A DNA stretch of 64,000 nucleotides from Deltaproteobacteria bacterium (GTDB lineage Bacteria > JADJOY01): contig JADJOY010000028.1 in NCBI GenBank assembly GCA_016713535.1, positions 62,001 through 126,000 on the forward strand, read 5' to 3'. Both the position numbers and the translations under genes were made by a program. Numbering within the stretch: position 1 is the first letter of the stretch; the number at the start of each line of letters is the position of its first letter. Under the pieces are notes generated by a model, which was given only the letters and a program-made list of their open reading frames with translations, had not been told where the DNA came from and ran no database searches. Positions 10,021 to 19,049 of this stretch are shown here, piece after piece.

Positions 10021-11463
10021 ATGCCCGACGTGACCCCGCACCTGCCCGCGCTGCGCTGGGGCGACGAGTACCGGAGCCTCACGACCAGCGAGCTTCGCGA
10101 TCACCGCACCGGCGCGGTGATCGGCGTGCTCTCGCAGGTCAACGCCGGCCTGGTACGCCGCGACCTCAAACGCGCCGGCGCGGCCGGCGCCGCGCTGCGT
10201 TCGCTCTCGGTGCGCGAGATCGTCGCGCGCTCTGCCGTGGCCGCCGATCTGTTCGAGAGCGCCGAGCTGCCGCTCGCCGATGGTCTATCGCAGACCGCCT
10301 CGGCCTATCGTGAGCAGCTCGCTGCCACCGCCGCGCTTCCCCACGCCCTCGCCCGCGACAACCAGGCGAAGATCGCGAGCGTGCTCCGCGAGCTGCCCGC
10401 GATCCTGCGCGGCCTCACCCGCGGCCTGGCACCCGGAGCGCTCGACCACGCCCTCGCCGAGCACGACGGCATCCCGCTCTGGTTCGTGGCGCAGTGCGAG
10501 GCGCTCGGCGCGGTGCTGCCCAGCAACTCGCCGGGGGTGAACGCGCTCTGGCTGCCGGCGCTCGCGATGCGCGTGCCGGTGCTCTTGAAGCCCGGCAACG
10601 CCGACCCGTGGACGCCGCTTCGCCTCGCCCGCGCGCTCGCCGCCGCCGGCCTGCCGGAGGCGGCTCTCGGCATCCTCCCCACGGATCACGAGGGCGCCTC
10701 GGCGCTCCTCGACGGCTGCGGTCGCGCGCTGCTGTTCGGCGACGCACGCACCACCGCGCCGTGGGCGGGGCGGGCGTCGGTCGAGGTCCACGGCCCCGGC
10801 CGCTCGAAGGTGTGGATCGGATCCGACGAGATCGAGCGCTGGGAGAGCCACCTCGACGTGCTGGTCGACTCGATCGCGCGCAACGGCGGCCGGAGCTGCA
10901 TCAACGCGTCGGCGATCGTGGTGCCGCGCCACGCCGATGCCATCGCGGCCGCGCTCGCAGAGCGACTCGCCGCGCTGCGAGCGCGCGCCCTCGACGATCG
11001 GGAGGCGCGCCTCGCGGGCTTCGCCGACTCGAGCCTCGCCGAGCGCATCGACGGCGCGATCGAGGACGCCCTGCGCATGAGCGGCGCGGAAGACGTGAGC
11101 GCGCGAACCCGCGGTGACGCGCGCCTCGTCGCGGTCGGCGGCACCACCTTTCTCCAGCCGACGATCGTCCGCTGCGCGCGCCTCGATCACCCGCTCGCCA
11201 ACACCGAGTACCTGTTCCCGTACGCGAGCGTCGTCGAGGTCGCCGACGCCGAAGCCCTCGACTGGATGGGCGACACCCTCGTGCTCACGGCCATCACCCG
11301 CGAACGCGCCAACCTCGAATCCGTGACGCGCTCGACGCGGATCGGTCGCCTCCACCTGGGCCCGATGGCCACCCCCACCGTGCGCTGGGACCAGCCCCAC
11401 GAAGGGAACCTCTTCGACTTCTTGTACGCCCGCCGCGCCATCGGTCGCGCCGGCGGCTGGTGA
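10021..11463 (+). CDS. aldehyde dehydrogenase-family acyl reductase (LuxC/GriC-like)
   Basis: This is an intact 480-residue NAD(P)-dependent enzyme. The nucleotide-binding half has NSPGVNALWLPALAMRVPVLLKPG, and the catalytic cysteine is about residue 293 in NGGRSCINAS, as in ALDH and LuxC-type acyl reductases. In the GriC/GriD and LuxC/LuxE systems such a partner reduces an activated acyl group to the aldehyde. Here the gene follows an adenylate-forming gene in the same direction, separated by 99 bases containing a REP hairpin, so expression may be partly uncoupled. The substrate is unknown. An oxidative ALDH role is the alternative. Confidence 0.75.
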   Translation: MPDVTPHLPALRWGDEYRSLTTSELRDHRTGAVIGVLSQVNAGLVRRDLKRAGAAGAALRSLSVREIVARSAVAADLFESAELPLADGLSQTASAYREQLAATAALPHALARDNQAKIASVLRELPAILRGLTRGLAPGALDHALAEHDGIPLWFVAQCEALGAVLPSNSPGVNALWLPALAMRVPVLLKPGNADPWTPLRLARALAAAGLPEAALGILPTDHEGASALLDGCGRALLFGDARTTAPWAGRASVEVHGPGRSKVWIGSDEIERWESHLDVLVDSIARNGGRSCINASAIVVPRHADAIAAALAERLAALRARALDDREARLAGFADSSLAERIDGAIEDALRMSGAEDVSARTRGDARLVAVGGTTFLQPTIVRCARLDHPLANTEYLFPYASVVEVADAEALDWMGDTLVLTAITRERANLESVTRSTRIGRLHLGPMATPTVRWDQPHEGNLFDFLYARRAIGRAGGW

Positions 11464-11560
11464 GCCAGCGCGCCTGAGCCCTGCCGGCGCGCGACGAGGT
11501 TGACAGTCGCGCCGAACCGACTCAGCCTTGCCCCGCCTCGCCGCCCGAATCGGCGAGCCC

Positions 11561-11638
11561 GTCCCCATCGTCTAGCCTGGCCCAGGACGCAGGATCCTCA
11601 GTCCTGAGACGGAGGTTCAAATCCTCCTGGGGACACCA
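11561..11638 (+). tRNA. tRNA-Glu (CUC), CCA encoded, C at position 33
   Basis: A full cloverleaf can be drawn. The acceptor stem GTCCCCA pairs with TGGGGAC. The D-arm is GTCT/GGAC with a GG-containing loop. The anticodon stem CAGGA/TCCTG carries loop TCCTCAG, the T-arm is GGAGG/CCTCC with loop TTCAAAT, and A plus CCA follow. The anticodon is CTC at 11597-11599. The base before it is C rather than the nearly invariant U33. The 3' half overlaps the last 41 bases of the antisense recombinase gene, so this is an integration site. Confidence 0.8.
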
Positions 11639-13121
11639 AAGCTGATTTTTCGGGCGTAGACTGCCCGAAGTGCCCGAAGGCTAAGCAGGTTTCGACGGTT
11701 CCAAATTCTCGGCCGTCGAAATCCAGCCCTTTCGGGAAAAGCGCGGCCTGGAACCGCTGCCGATCGTCCAATCCGGCGGCGTGCCACAGGTCGGCGGCGT
11801 TCGTGAGGATGCGCTCCGCGAACGAGAGAACCTCCTCGATCTCGATCTCGTCGTCGCGCGCGTCGGATAGCTCGAGCTGAGCCACCGCGATCTCCTCATC
11901 GAGCCGCGCTTTCTGGTCTTCGTACGTGTCGCGGTCGATCAGTTGCTCGTGGAGGTAGGCGTCCACGAGTCGGTTGCGCCGGCCGAGCAGCTCGTCAACG
12001 CGCGCCTGGATCACCTGCCGCTGGCGGACCACTGCGCGCTCCGACTCGCGCCACTTGTCGAGGACCAAGAGCCGGAGCCCGCGCATGTAGGCGGGGCGCG
12101 GTTGAAGCTCGGCCAGGAGCTTCACGAACTTGGCTTCGACCTCGTCACGGCGGGTGTTCACGCCGAGGCATCGGCGATTCCGGCACCGGTAGTACGCGTA
12201 CTTGGTCTTTTGCCGACCGGTCGACCACGCGCCGGTCAGGGGCGTTCCGCAGTGACCACAGCGAACGAATCGACGGAGCGCGAAGTCGGGATGGTTCCGG
12301 GTGTGCGGCACCGCGGTTGGGCGCTTGCCCGAAAGCACGTCCTGAACACGCTGGAACGCCTCCTCCGACACGAGCGGCTCGAAGTCTCCGCGCTGCCGGA
12401 TACCGAACCCGTCGACCTGCACCCAGCCGGCGTAGATCGGGTTCCGCAGCATCGTCGCCACGGCTTGCGCCCGGAGCACCTTGCCGGTCGCCGAACGCAG
12501 CCCCGCGGCGTCCAGGTACTTCACCATCGACGCGACCGTGAACCCGCCGGAGGCGAAGTCCTCGAACGCCTGACGAACGAGCGGGGCCTTCGCCGGGTCG
12601 TGCACCATGCTCGGCCCGGATCGCGAGCCGCGCCGGTTCAGGTAGCCGGTTGGCGCCTGGAAGGTCCACCGACCCTGCTCCAGCGCCGCCTTCATGCCCG
12701 CCACGGTGCGCTCCGCTCGCATGTCGTTATCCAGCTGAGCGACCGCAGCGAACATGATCTCCATGAACTTCCCGCCCGGCGTGTCGTCGATCGACTCCGT
12801 TACCGAGCGGAGCCGGACGCCGAACGACCGGAACGCCGCGCGCATCCCGACGTGGTCGCTCGTGTTCCGAGAGAACCGGCTCAGGTTGTAGACGACGAGA
12901 GCGTCGAGCTTGCCGCGGTTCTCGCGGCAGTAGGTCAGGAGGTTCTTGAACTCGGTGCGGTCGGCAGTCTTGGCGGATTCGCCCTTGTCCACGAAGACGC
13001 GAACCACGGTGAGCCCGTTCCGGGCGCAATACTCGCGGCAGGCTTTCTCCTGAGTGGCGAGGCTCAGGTTCTCCACCTGCTCCTTCGTCGACACCCGGCA
13101 ATAGATCACCGCCCGCTGCAT
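11598..13121 (-). CDS. large serine recombinase (site-specific integrase)
   Basis: This is an intact 507-residue recombinase. The N-terminal resolvase domain has the catalytic serine at residue 11 (VIYCRVSTKEQ) and the conserved NLSRFSRN arginines. A recombinase domain follows (YLNRRG...MLRNPIYAGW), then a zinc beta-ribbon (RCGHCGTPL, YYRCRNRRC), then a coiled coil and acidic C-terminal region. The start at 13121 (MQRAV) is preferred over an upstream in-frame ATG. The last residues (VSPGGFEPPSQD) are encoded by the antisense strand of the tRNA-Glu, with the stop in its anticodon loop. This is a common sign of an integrase gene flush with its attachment site. It should drive integration and excision of the element to its right. 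Confidence 0.92.
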   Translation of the reverse strand: MQRAVIYCRVSTKEQVENLSLATQEKACREYCARNGLTVVRVFVDKGESAKTADRTEFKNLLTYCRENRGKLDALVVYNLSRFSRNTSDHVGMRAAFRSFGVRLRSVTESIDDTPGGKFMEIMFAAVAQLDNDMRAERTVAGMKAALEQGRWTFQAPTGYLNRRGSRSGPSMVHDPAKAPLVRQAFEDFASGGFTVASMVKYLDAAGLRSATGKVLRAQAVATMLRNPIYAGWVQVDGFGIRQRGDFEPLVSEEAFQRVQDVLSGKRPTAVPHTRNHPDFALRRFVRCGHCGTPLTGAWSTGRQKTKYAYYRCRNRRCLGVNTRRDEVEAKFVKLLAELQPRPAYMRGLRLLVLDKWRESERAVVRQRQVIQARVDELLGRRNRLVDAYLHEQLIDRDTYEDQKARLDEEIAVAQLELSDARDDEIEIEEVLSFAERILTNAADLWHAAGLDDRQRFQAALFPKGLDFDGREFGTVETCLAFGHFGQSTPEKSALVSPGGFEPPSQD

Positions 13122-13125
13122 CACC

Positions 13126-13479
13126 TCACCCGCGCCGCTTCCGTCTCGACTGCTTGCGCGCAGCAGCCTCGGCCTGCCCGCGCGGCAGGTTCCCATCGAA
13201 CTCGAGAATGGCCGCGCGCTCCTCGAAGCCCTCGGCCGTCTCGGCGCCGATGTTCTCGCGTAGCCGGTCGAGCGGCGTCACGTCGCACGCGTGAGCGCGG
13301 CGGTCGACTTGGTGACGGTCCTGTCGCTCGTGCGCCGATGTGCGCCGCGGTCGACCTCGAAGACTCGCCACCACCACGTCCGCCACGATGCTGAGCTGCT
13401 CGAACACCGCCAGCGCCTCGGCGTCGGCCTCGGGACACGCGCCACCCAGCTCCCGCCGGAACCTCTCCAGCGTGATCAT
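13126..13479 (-). CDS. small hypothetical protein upstream of recombinase
   Basis: This 117-residue polar protein has a C-terminal stretch (GFEERAAILEFDGNLPRGQAE) of a kind often seen in small proteins encoded beside recombinases on proteobacterial elements. It ends 4 bases before the recombinase ATG and is probably in the same transcript. The middle section (SLRGRPRRTSAHERQDRHQ) reads unnaturally, so an undetected frame error is possible. No function is assigned. Confidence 0.45.
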   Translation of the reverse strand: MITLERFRRELGGACPEADAEALAVFEQLSIVADVVVASLRGRPRRTSAHERQDRHQVDRRAHACDVTPLDRLRENIGAETAEGFEERAAILEFDGNLPRGQAEAAARKQSRRKRRG

Positions 13480-13690
13480 GAGCGCGCCTCGCGCGCCCGG
13501 TCGCTCGGCTCGGGCCGGCTGGCGCTCGACGGAGCGCGCCCATTCGGCGCGCCGAGTCTGGGAGGGTCGCCACTACTTGGCCCGTCGTCGCCACTCGGCG
13601 CTGCCGACTGGCGAACGGCTCGGCGAGTCCGGCGGAGCCGCGACGGCGCGCAACGAACCGCCCTCGACCGCCCTCGGTGTTGCCGCACCG

Positions 13691-14128
13691 CTACGGCACT
13701 CCGCGCGCCCTGCAACTGGCAGCCCCGCTTCGGCGGATCTTGGCCTCGATGTGGCGCGCGATGCGGGCCGACTTCGATGCCCAGTGCTCCTCCGTCTTCC
13801 TCTCGTCCGCTGTGCCTCCGCACTCTCGCAGCGCTTGCGCCCGGACGGCGGAGTACATCGACATTCGGCGCCACGCGTCACGCTTGTCTTCGTCCTCCTG
13901 TACCCCCAGGGACAACGCCTGACACTCGAGGCGAATGAGGCGGTGGAAGATCGCAAGGCGGATTCTGGGATTCGTCTTCACTTCCTTCCGATAGATCAAC
14001 GCGCGAACGAGAAGGTCGAATGCCATCCAGAGGAACTTTCCGAGCCCCCCATACACGGGAATCCGGATCGCGACGAAATCAACGCAACGCTTGAGTCTGG
14101 TGTCAGGCACCTTTCGATTCGCCGTCAT
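13691..14128 (-). CDS. hypothetical protein of the mobile element
   Basis: This 145-residue basic protein starts at MTANRKVPD. It has one moderately hydrophobic stretch (YGGLGKFLWMAFDLLVRALIY) and a helical, charged C-terminal half. Its ATG overlaps the stop of the MerR-like gene (ATGA), so the two are translationally coupled. It belongs to the minus-strand run leading to the recombinase. No recognisable domain is present. Confidence 0.5.
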   Translation of the reverse strand: MTANRKVPDTRLKRCVDFVAIRIPVYGGLGKFLWMAFDLLVRALIYRKEVKTNPRIRLAIFHRLIRLECQALSLGVQEDEDKRDAWRRMSMYSAVRAQALRECGGTADERKTEEHWASKSARIARHIEAKIRRSGAASCRARGVP

Positions 14129-14561
14129 GCCGCCTCGCTCATCTTCGCGAGATCGGACCGAACTTGCGCCGCCAGGCGTCCCACGTTCACGACCGCTCGC
14201 CATTCCACCTGCCCGGAGTTATCGAGCAGGTCCACAAGCCGCTCCGCATCGAGTGCCAGCCAGGCACCCTTACCGTCTGTTACCAGTCGCGCACCGGTGC
14301 CGAGGTCGCCGGCCTTCGGCCAGTCTCGGCGAAGCGCCTCGACGGCCTTCCGAATCCGCCTGAGCGTGAGTCCTTGGTCCCGCAGCTCGCGGACCATCCG
14401 AAGCGCCACCACGTCCGCAAAGCTGTACAGCCGCCGCGACCCGTAGCCGCCGCGGCGGCGACACTCGACCGTACGAGCCCGGTGCGGGCGTAGTAATCGA
14501 GCTTGCGGTAGTTCAGCCCCGCCAGCTTGGCGGCGAGCGGTGCGCGGTATCCCGTGGCCAT
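14125..14561 (-). CDS. MerR-family transcriptional regulator, one frameshift
   Basis: The N-terminal helix-turn-helix reads AKLAGLNYRKLDYYARTGLVRSS. After a frame change near 14455 in a GC-rich run, the sequence continues as YGSRRLYSFADVVALRMVRELRDQGLTLRRIRKAVE, which is the classic MerR DNA-binding core with its wing and second helix pair. The C-terminal effector part is about 70 residues. One added base gives a protein of about 146 residues. It probably controls the element's own operon. A nearby inverted repeat at 14745 lies upstream of its start. Confidence 0.7.
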
Positions 14562-14744
14562 GCCGCTAATTTCGCCGCGGTGAATTTTCGTGTCAAGGTT
14601 TGTCTCGCCCGTTCGACCCTGCTCGCACCGGTCGGCTCCGTGTCACGCCGTGTCACAGTGCGCACCGGACGCGCGAAACGAGCGGCACGAAGCTGTCACT
14701 TTCTGGCATGATGTCGGCTAGATAAGAGCGATTGGTTTACATAT

Positions 14745-14761
14745 CGTCCATTATCGGACGG
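14745..14761. promoter_or_regulatory. inverted repeat in AT-rich gap upstream of MerR gene
   Basis: The gap between 14562 and 14794 is clearly AT-richer than the flanking genes. It contains the palindrome CGTCC-ATTATC-GGACG beside TTTACATAT. It is a plausible promoter or operator for the minus-strand MerR transcript, but there is no direct evidence. Confidence 0.3.
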
Positions 14762-14794
14762 TGCGACCTTCGCCCGCTATCACGTCCCTTTCGC

Positions 14795-15100
14795 CTACTT
14801 CGGCCGCACGCGGCGCTTCGGCTTCCCGTCGGCCGTGCCGATCCCGGCGGCGTCGAGACTGGCAGTCACAGCTCGATCGACCCAACCGGACAGCTCCTGG
14901 TTCGTCGCGGCGCAGTGGTCGCGAAGTCGGCGCGCGGTGTCGGCCCGAAAGAGGAGCGTGAGCTGCTGGCGCGGTGCTGAGCTGAGCGAGACCGCATCCG
15001 CGGACTTCGCCAGTACACCAGCAAGCCGCGACCGGGGCGTCGCGGCGGTGTGCGCTGGCGGCCCGGACTCGGGGCGCTCGCGCGTCGGTTTCCTCGGCAT
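14795..15100 (-). CDS. small protein with possible ribbon-helix-helix C-terminus
   Basis: This 101-residue basic protein has a C-terminal half, LTLLFRADTARRLRDHCAAT, followed by a second helix, that fits a ribbon-helix-helix DNA-binding fold of the CopG type. The N-terminus is a disordered basic tail. It starts 10 bases after the stop of the restriction-modification gene and is probably co-transcribed with it. It may regulate the element or act as a partition-like factor. This is inference from the fold pattern only. Confidence 0.5.
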   Translation of the reverse strand: MPRKPTRERPESGPPAHTAATPRSRLAGVLAKSADAVSLSSAPRQQLTLLFRADTARRLRDHCAATNQELSGWVDRAVTASLDAAGIGTADGKPKRRVRPK

Positions 15101-15109
15101 CTGTTGCTC

Positions 15110-18100
15110 CTACCCGCCGACGAACAGGCGACCGGGAAGCGCTCTCGCCTGCCCGAGGCTGGCGAGAGTTTCGAGAAGCTCGGCGACTCGTGCGGACTTG
15201 GCGCCCTTGAAGCTCTTGCTCAGCGTCGCGGCGGCAACGGGCGCCGCGGCAGCGGTGAGCGCAGCACGGACGGCGCGGGCTTGCTCAGCGAGCCCCGGGG
15301 GCCACGGCTCGGGCTTCGTGGCCGCGGGCTTCTTCGACGCCTTGGCGCCCTTGCTCTTCCTGGGGCGTCCTCGTCGACGTCGAGGGCTTCCCTGCTGTGC
15401 CGTAGTCTTGTTCTGGAACTCGGGACGAAGCCAGCGGACGAGTCCCCGGCGCTCCTCAGCGGCGCGCTCCGCGTTCAACGCACAGAGGCGAGTCAGGATC
15501 TCGTCGTCCGAGATGTCGAGGGGCCAGCCGTATGCACCCAGCACCGCAGCGTCGAGTTGATCGTGAATCTCGCTCAGCACCGTAACCAGCCCATGCTGGT
15601 GGATTACCAGCTCCTTGGCATCGAGTGGCTCGCCCTCCTTACCTTGGAGAGCACGTTGTACATGTCGGTTAGGACGAGTCCCGGGCACTCGGCCTGCCGG
15701 GTAGTTCGATGTCGCTCCAGCCTCCCAGCCAGCGCATCGAGCGTCGCCTTCTGGTGGTCCGTTGTCTCCGGAAACGGGAAAGGGTCGAAACAGTCCGTAT
15801 GGTTGTACGTCGGATCGTTTCCCGACTCCGTGCCAACCGCCGCGACGCGTCGCGAACAGGACGTGGACCCGGCTCGACAGGACCGCCAACTGCCAAGACT
15901 CCCTCAATGCGACAATCAGGATCTTGGTTTCGGGCAGGTATCCCGCCGGGCAGAAACAGAAGACGCGGTGACGTGACGTCCTCGAGCTGATGATGAATCG
16001 ATCCAGCCCGATGAACGCTTTTCGAAACTCCGTTCGCGGCTTCGCCATTCGCCACCAATTCTTCGCGTAGTCCTGCGAATCCTTGGTTTGGCCTGCCTTC
16101 GCGCGACGCGGGCCGAGCACGTGGTCATGCAGGTGTTGATACACGTCCGGATAACCGTTGAGCAGCTCATCATGACCAAGCGATCCGGTATCGAGGACGT
16201 ACTGCTCACGCCGGCTCTGCATCAGGTCGCGACCCGTCAAGTAGCCTCGGATGATCTCTCGCTGCGCCGCCTCGCCAAACTCGTTCCGCGCTCTCGCGTC
16301 GATTACGAACCCTTGCCCCGACAGCTGCACACCCGGGCAAGCCAGTCCTCGATTGGCCTGGAGGGGCGCCATAGCAAGCAAATCGGGGCCTACGGAGAGA
16401 TCCGACTGCACTCGCCCGCGAACCTCTGTGAGATGAACGTCGATCTCGTCGCGGCCAGCCGAGCTTTCTCGGTCGACTGTAGTCAGCCGCCCCATCCCCC
16501 GATCCATCAAGTCGCAGACGGTCATCGCAATGCGGACCTGCGCCCCGTCAGCCGAATCGACCCAAGGGTGGTTGGGAATCGCATAATCGATTCGGAGCGC
16601 TGGCTGTCCCTCGCAGTGGAGTTGCACGACTCGGCGGTTGAACTTCTGCGTGATGCTGTTGCGCGTGATGAAGCCGAACCTCCCGGTCTCAGCGCGGCGC
16701 GCGCTCTCGGCAGCTCGGTGCCACCAATACATCACGAAGTCCACCGAATCCGGAACGTCAGCGTAGGCGGCCCGGAGAGCATCGACATAGCCGTCGCCGA
16801 GGCTCTCCCGCATGAGCTTGTTACCGACGAACGGCGGGTTTCCCACAATGAAATTGGCTTTCGGCCACTCAGCCGGGCGCGGGTTTTCGTAACGGAGGAT
16901 TGAGACTTGGGCGGCCGCGTCAGGCACTTGTTCGCCAGTTACGGCGTGCGCCTTCGTCGTTTTTCCGTCCCATCGCGTGACCGGGTCGCCGGTGGGGCCG
17001 AACATCGGTGTCGCGCCGTCGTGCGCGAGCACCGCATCGCGGCATTCGATGTTCTTGAAGTTCTTGATCACCGGCTCGGGCGGCGCGACGTTGCCGCGGG
17101 TGCGGAAGTGCCATTGGAGGTAGCCGATCCACAGCACCAGCTCGGCGATCGCGGCGGCGCGCGGGTTGATCTCGATGCCGAGGAGCTGGTGGGGATCGAC
17201 GGTCACGCCCTTAAGCTCGAGGCGATCCGACTCGCCGAACTGGCGCAGCACGTCGAGCACCTCGCCTTCGAGGCGCTTTAGGTGTTCGAGCGTCACGTAG
17301 AGAAAGTTCCCGGACCCGCACGCGGGATCGAGCACTCTCACCTCGCAGAGTCGGGTGAGGAACCGCCGGATCTCCTTCGCGGCCTCGGCCGGCTTCCCGA
17401 CCCGCTCCTGGGTCAGCGCTGCGGCGCGGGCCGCATCCCACTCGGCGCGCAGCGGCTCCACGATCGTAGGGACCACCAGCCGCTCGACGTAGGCGCGCGG
17501 CGTGTAGTGCGCGCCGAGCTTGTGGCGCTCGATTGGGTCAAGGGCGCGCTCGAGGAGCGTGCCGAAGATCGCCGGCTCGACGTCGCGCCAATCCGCGCTC
17601 GCGGCCTCGATCAACAGGTCGAACTGATCGTCATCGAGCGGGAGCGCGACAGGGTTCGCGAACAGCCCGCCGTTGAACCGCAGGAGATGCTCCTGGAAGC
17701 CGGCGTAGAACCCGCCGGTGTTCATCTTCGACCACAGGTCTTCCAGCGCCGGCACGAGGAGCTTGCGATCCTTCGCGCGCAGGTCTTGAAGCCAGGCCAG
17801 GAAGCAGGCCCGCGGGAGTAGCTCGATGTCCTCCGCGAACATCGTGAACAGCGCCCGCATGAGGAAGCCGGCGACCACGTCCGGCGCGTGACCGGCTCTC
17901 TCCAAGAGCTGCGCCAGCCGACCCAGCTTTGTCGCGATCTCGCGCGTTACGCGGGCGGACCGGCGAGACGGATCGAGCGAGAGCGGATCGAGCCAGACCG
18001 CGCGGAGCCGCTCGCGGATCTCGGGGCGGGCGAGATCGCCGAAGTGCGATCCGGTGCGTGCGCGGATCGGGGAACGGGACGTACGCCCCGCCTGTGCGGG

Positions 18101-18608
18101 TGAACTCGGCGTAGAGCTCGACGGTGTGCCCGACGTCCACCACGAGGAGAAACGGCGGGCGACCTTCGCTCGCGGGGAGCGCGCGGATGTAGTTCTCGCC
18201 CTGCCCTCTCGCGGCCACCATCGCCACGTCCCACGCCGCAGTCCCGCGGGTGGCCGTGCCCTTGCGAGCCGCCTTCGCGCGCGCGCTACCAGCGTTCGAG
18301 AGCGGCTGCGCCGCCTCCGCGCGCTCCACGCCCTGCTTGGCTTCGAGCACGAAAGAGCCGCGGCGGTACAGGTCGATCCGGCCCGAGCTGATCGAGCCGT
18401 CCGCGTGGTTGAACGTCACCGCGCGCTCGAAGACGTACGCGTTCACGGCGTCGTCGGGCTGGGTCGGCTCGGGGCGCGGAACCTCGAGCACGTCGCACAG
18501 CTCGGCCAGGAAGAGCTGGTAGTTCGCCCGCTCGGCCGCTCCCGAGGCGGACCATCGGCCGATGAACGAGGAGAGCGCGGCGGCGTCTGCGAACGGGGTT
18601 GCGGTCAT
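15110..18608 (-). CDS. single-polypeptide restriction-modification enzyme (type IIL/IIG, MmeI-like), three frameshifts
   Basis: The repaired product is about 1166 residues. The N-terminal nuclease pattern D79...E89-A-K91 ([16 protein letters not shown]) fits PD-(D/E)XK. The central methyltransferase has [13 protein letters not shown], motif [11 protein letters not shown] and motif IV NPPF. A target-recognition region contains [21 protein letters not shown] basic linker and small C-terminal helical domain finish the protein. The order nuclease-methyltransferase-TRD in one chain is that of MmeI-like type IIL enzymes, which cut DNA and methylate one strand of their site. Frame changes occur near 18050, 15835 and 15645, each by about one base. 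If these are real, restriction is lost. If they are assembly errors, the enzyme is intact. It sits inside the recombinase-linked element. Confidence 0.85.
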
Positions 18609-18620
18609 TGGCCGGCGAAC

Positions 18621-19049
18621 CTACCGAGGACCGCACCTCCGGGAAAGCCCTGAGACATCCCGATCGGCCAACTCCTTGGAGTCGGCCTCGAGCTTCTGAA
18701 TCCGCGCGAGAAGCTCCTCGCTCTCGAAGACCGCGAGCCCCTTCTCGATCACCAGGCGCGCAGCCGCGACACGAACCGCGGCGGGGGTCATTGCCGCGTC
18801 ACCGAGGATCTCCACCAGGGCATCAACCGCCTTCGGCATCGCGGCCTGGATGTTCGTGAACGCACGACGCACGAACTCCTGCCGGACTTCGAGGAACCGA
18901 TCGCGAAACGTCGGCTCCGCCATCCACCGGCGTAGCGTGCGCTCGCCTACCCCGACCGACCCGGCGGCCTCGGCGATCGACTTCGATGGCAGGAGCGCCG
19001 CGATCGCCAGCTCGCCCTTGCGGCTGCGCTTCTCGCCGTGGCCGGTCAT
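18621..19049 (-). CDS. helix-turn-helix protein resembling phage terminase small subunit
   Basis: This 142-residue protein opens with AIAALLPSKSIAEAAGSVGVGERTLRRWM, a homeodomain-like helix-turn-helix of the type found in terminase small subunits and related element proteins. A helical region and a short coiled coil (LLARIQKLEADSKEL) follow. It ends 12 bases before the restriction enzyme start and overlaps the upstream gene by 4 bases, so it is part of the same minus-strand operon. No large terminase or capsid gene is present, so a regulatory role on the element is as likely as packaging. Confidence 0.6.
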   Translation of the reverse strand: MTGHGEKRSRKGELAIAALLPSKSIAEAAGSVGVGERTLRRWMAEPTFRDRFLEVRQEFVRRAFTNIQAAMPKAVDALVEILGDAAMTPAAVRVAAARLVIEKGLAVFESEELLARIQKLEADSKELADRDVSGLSRRCGPR

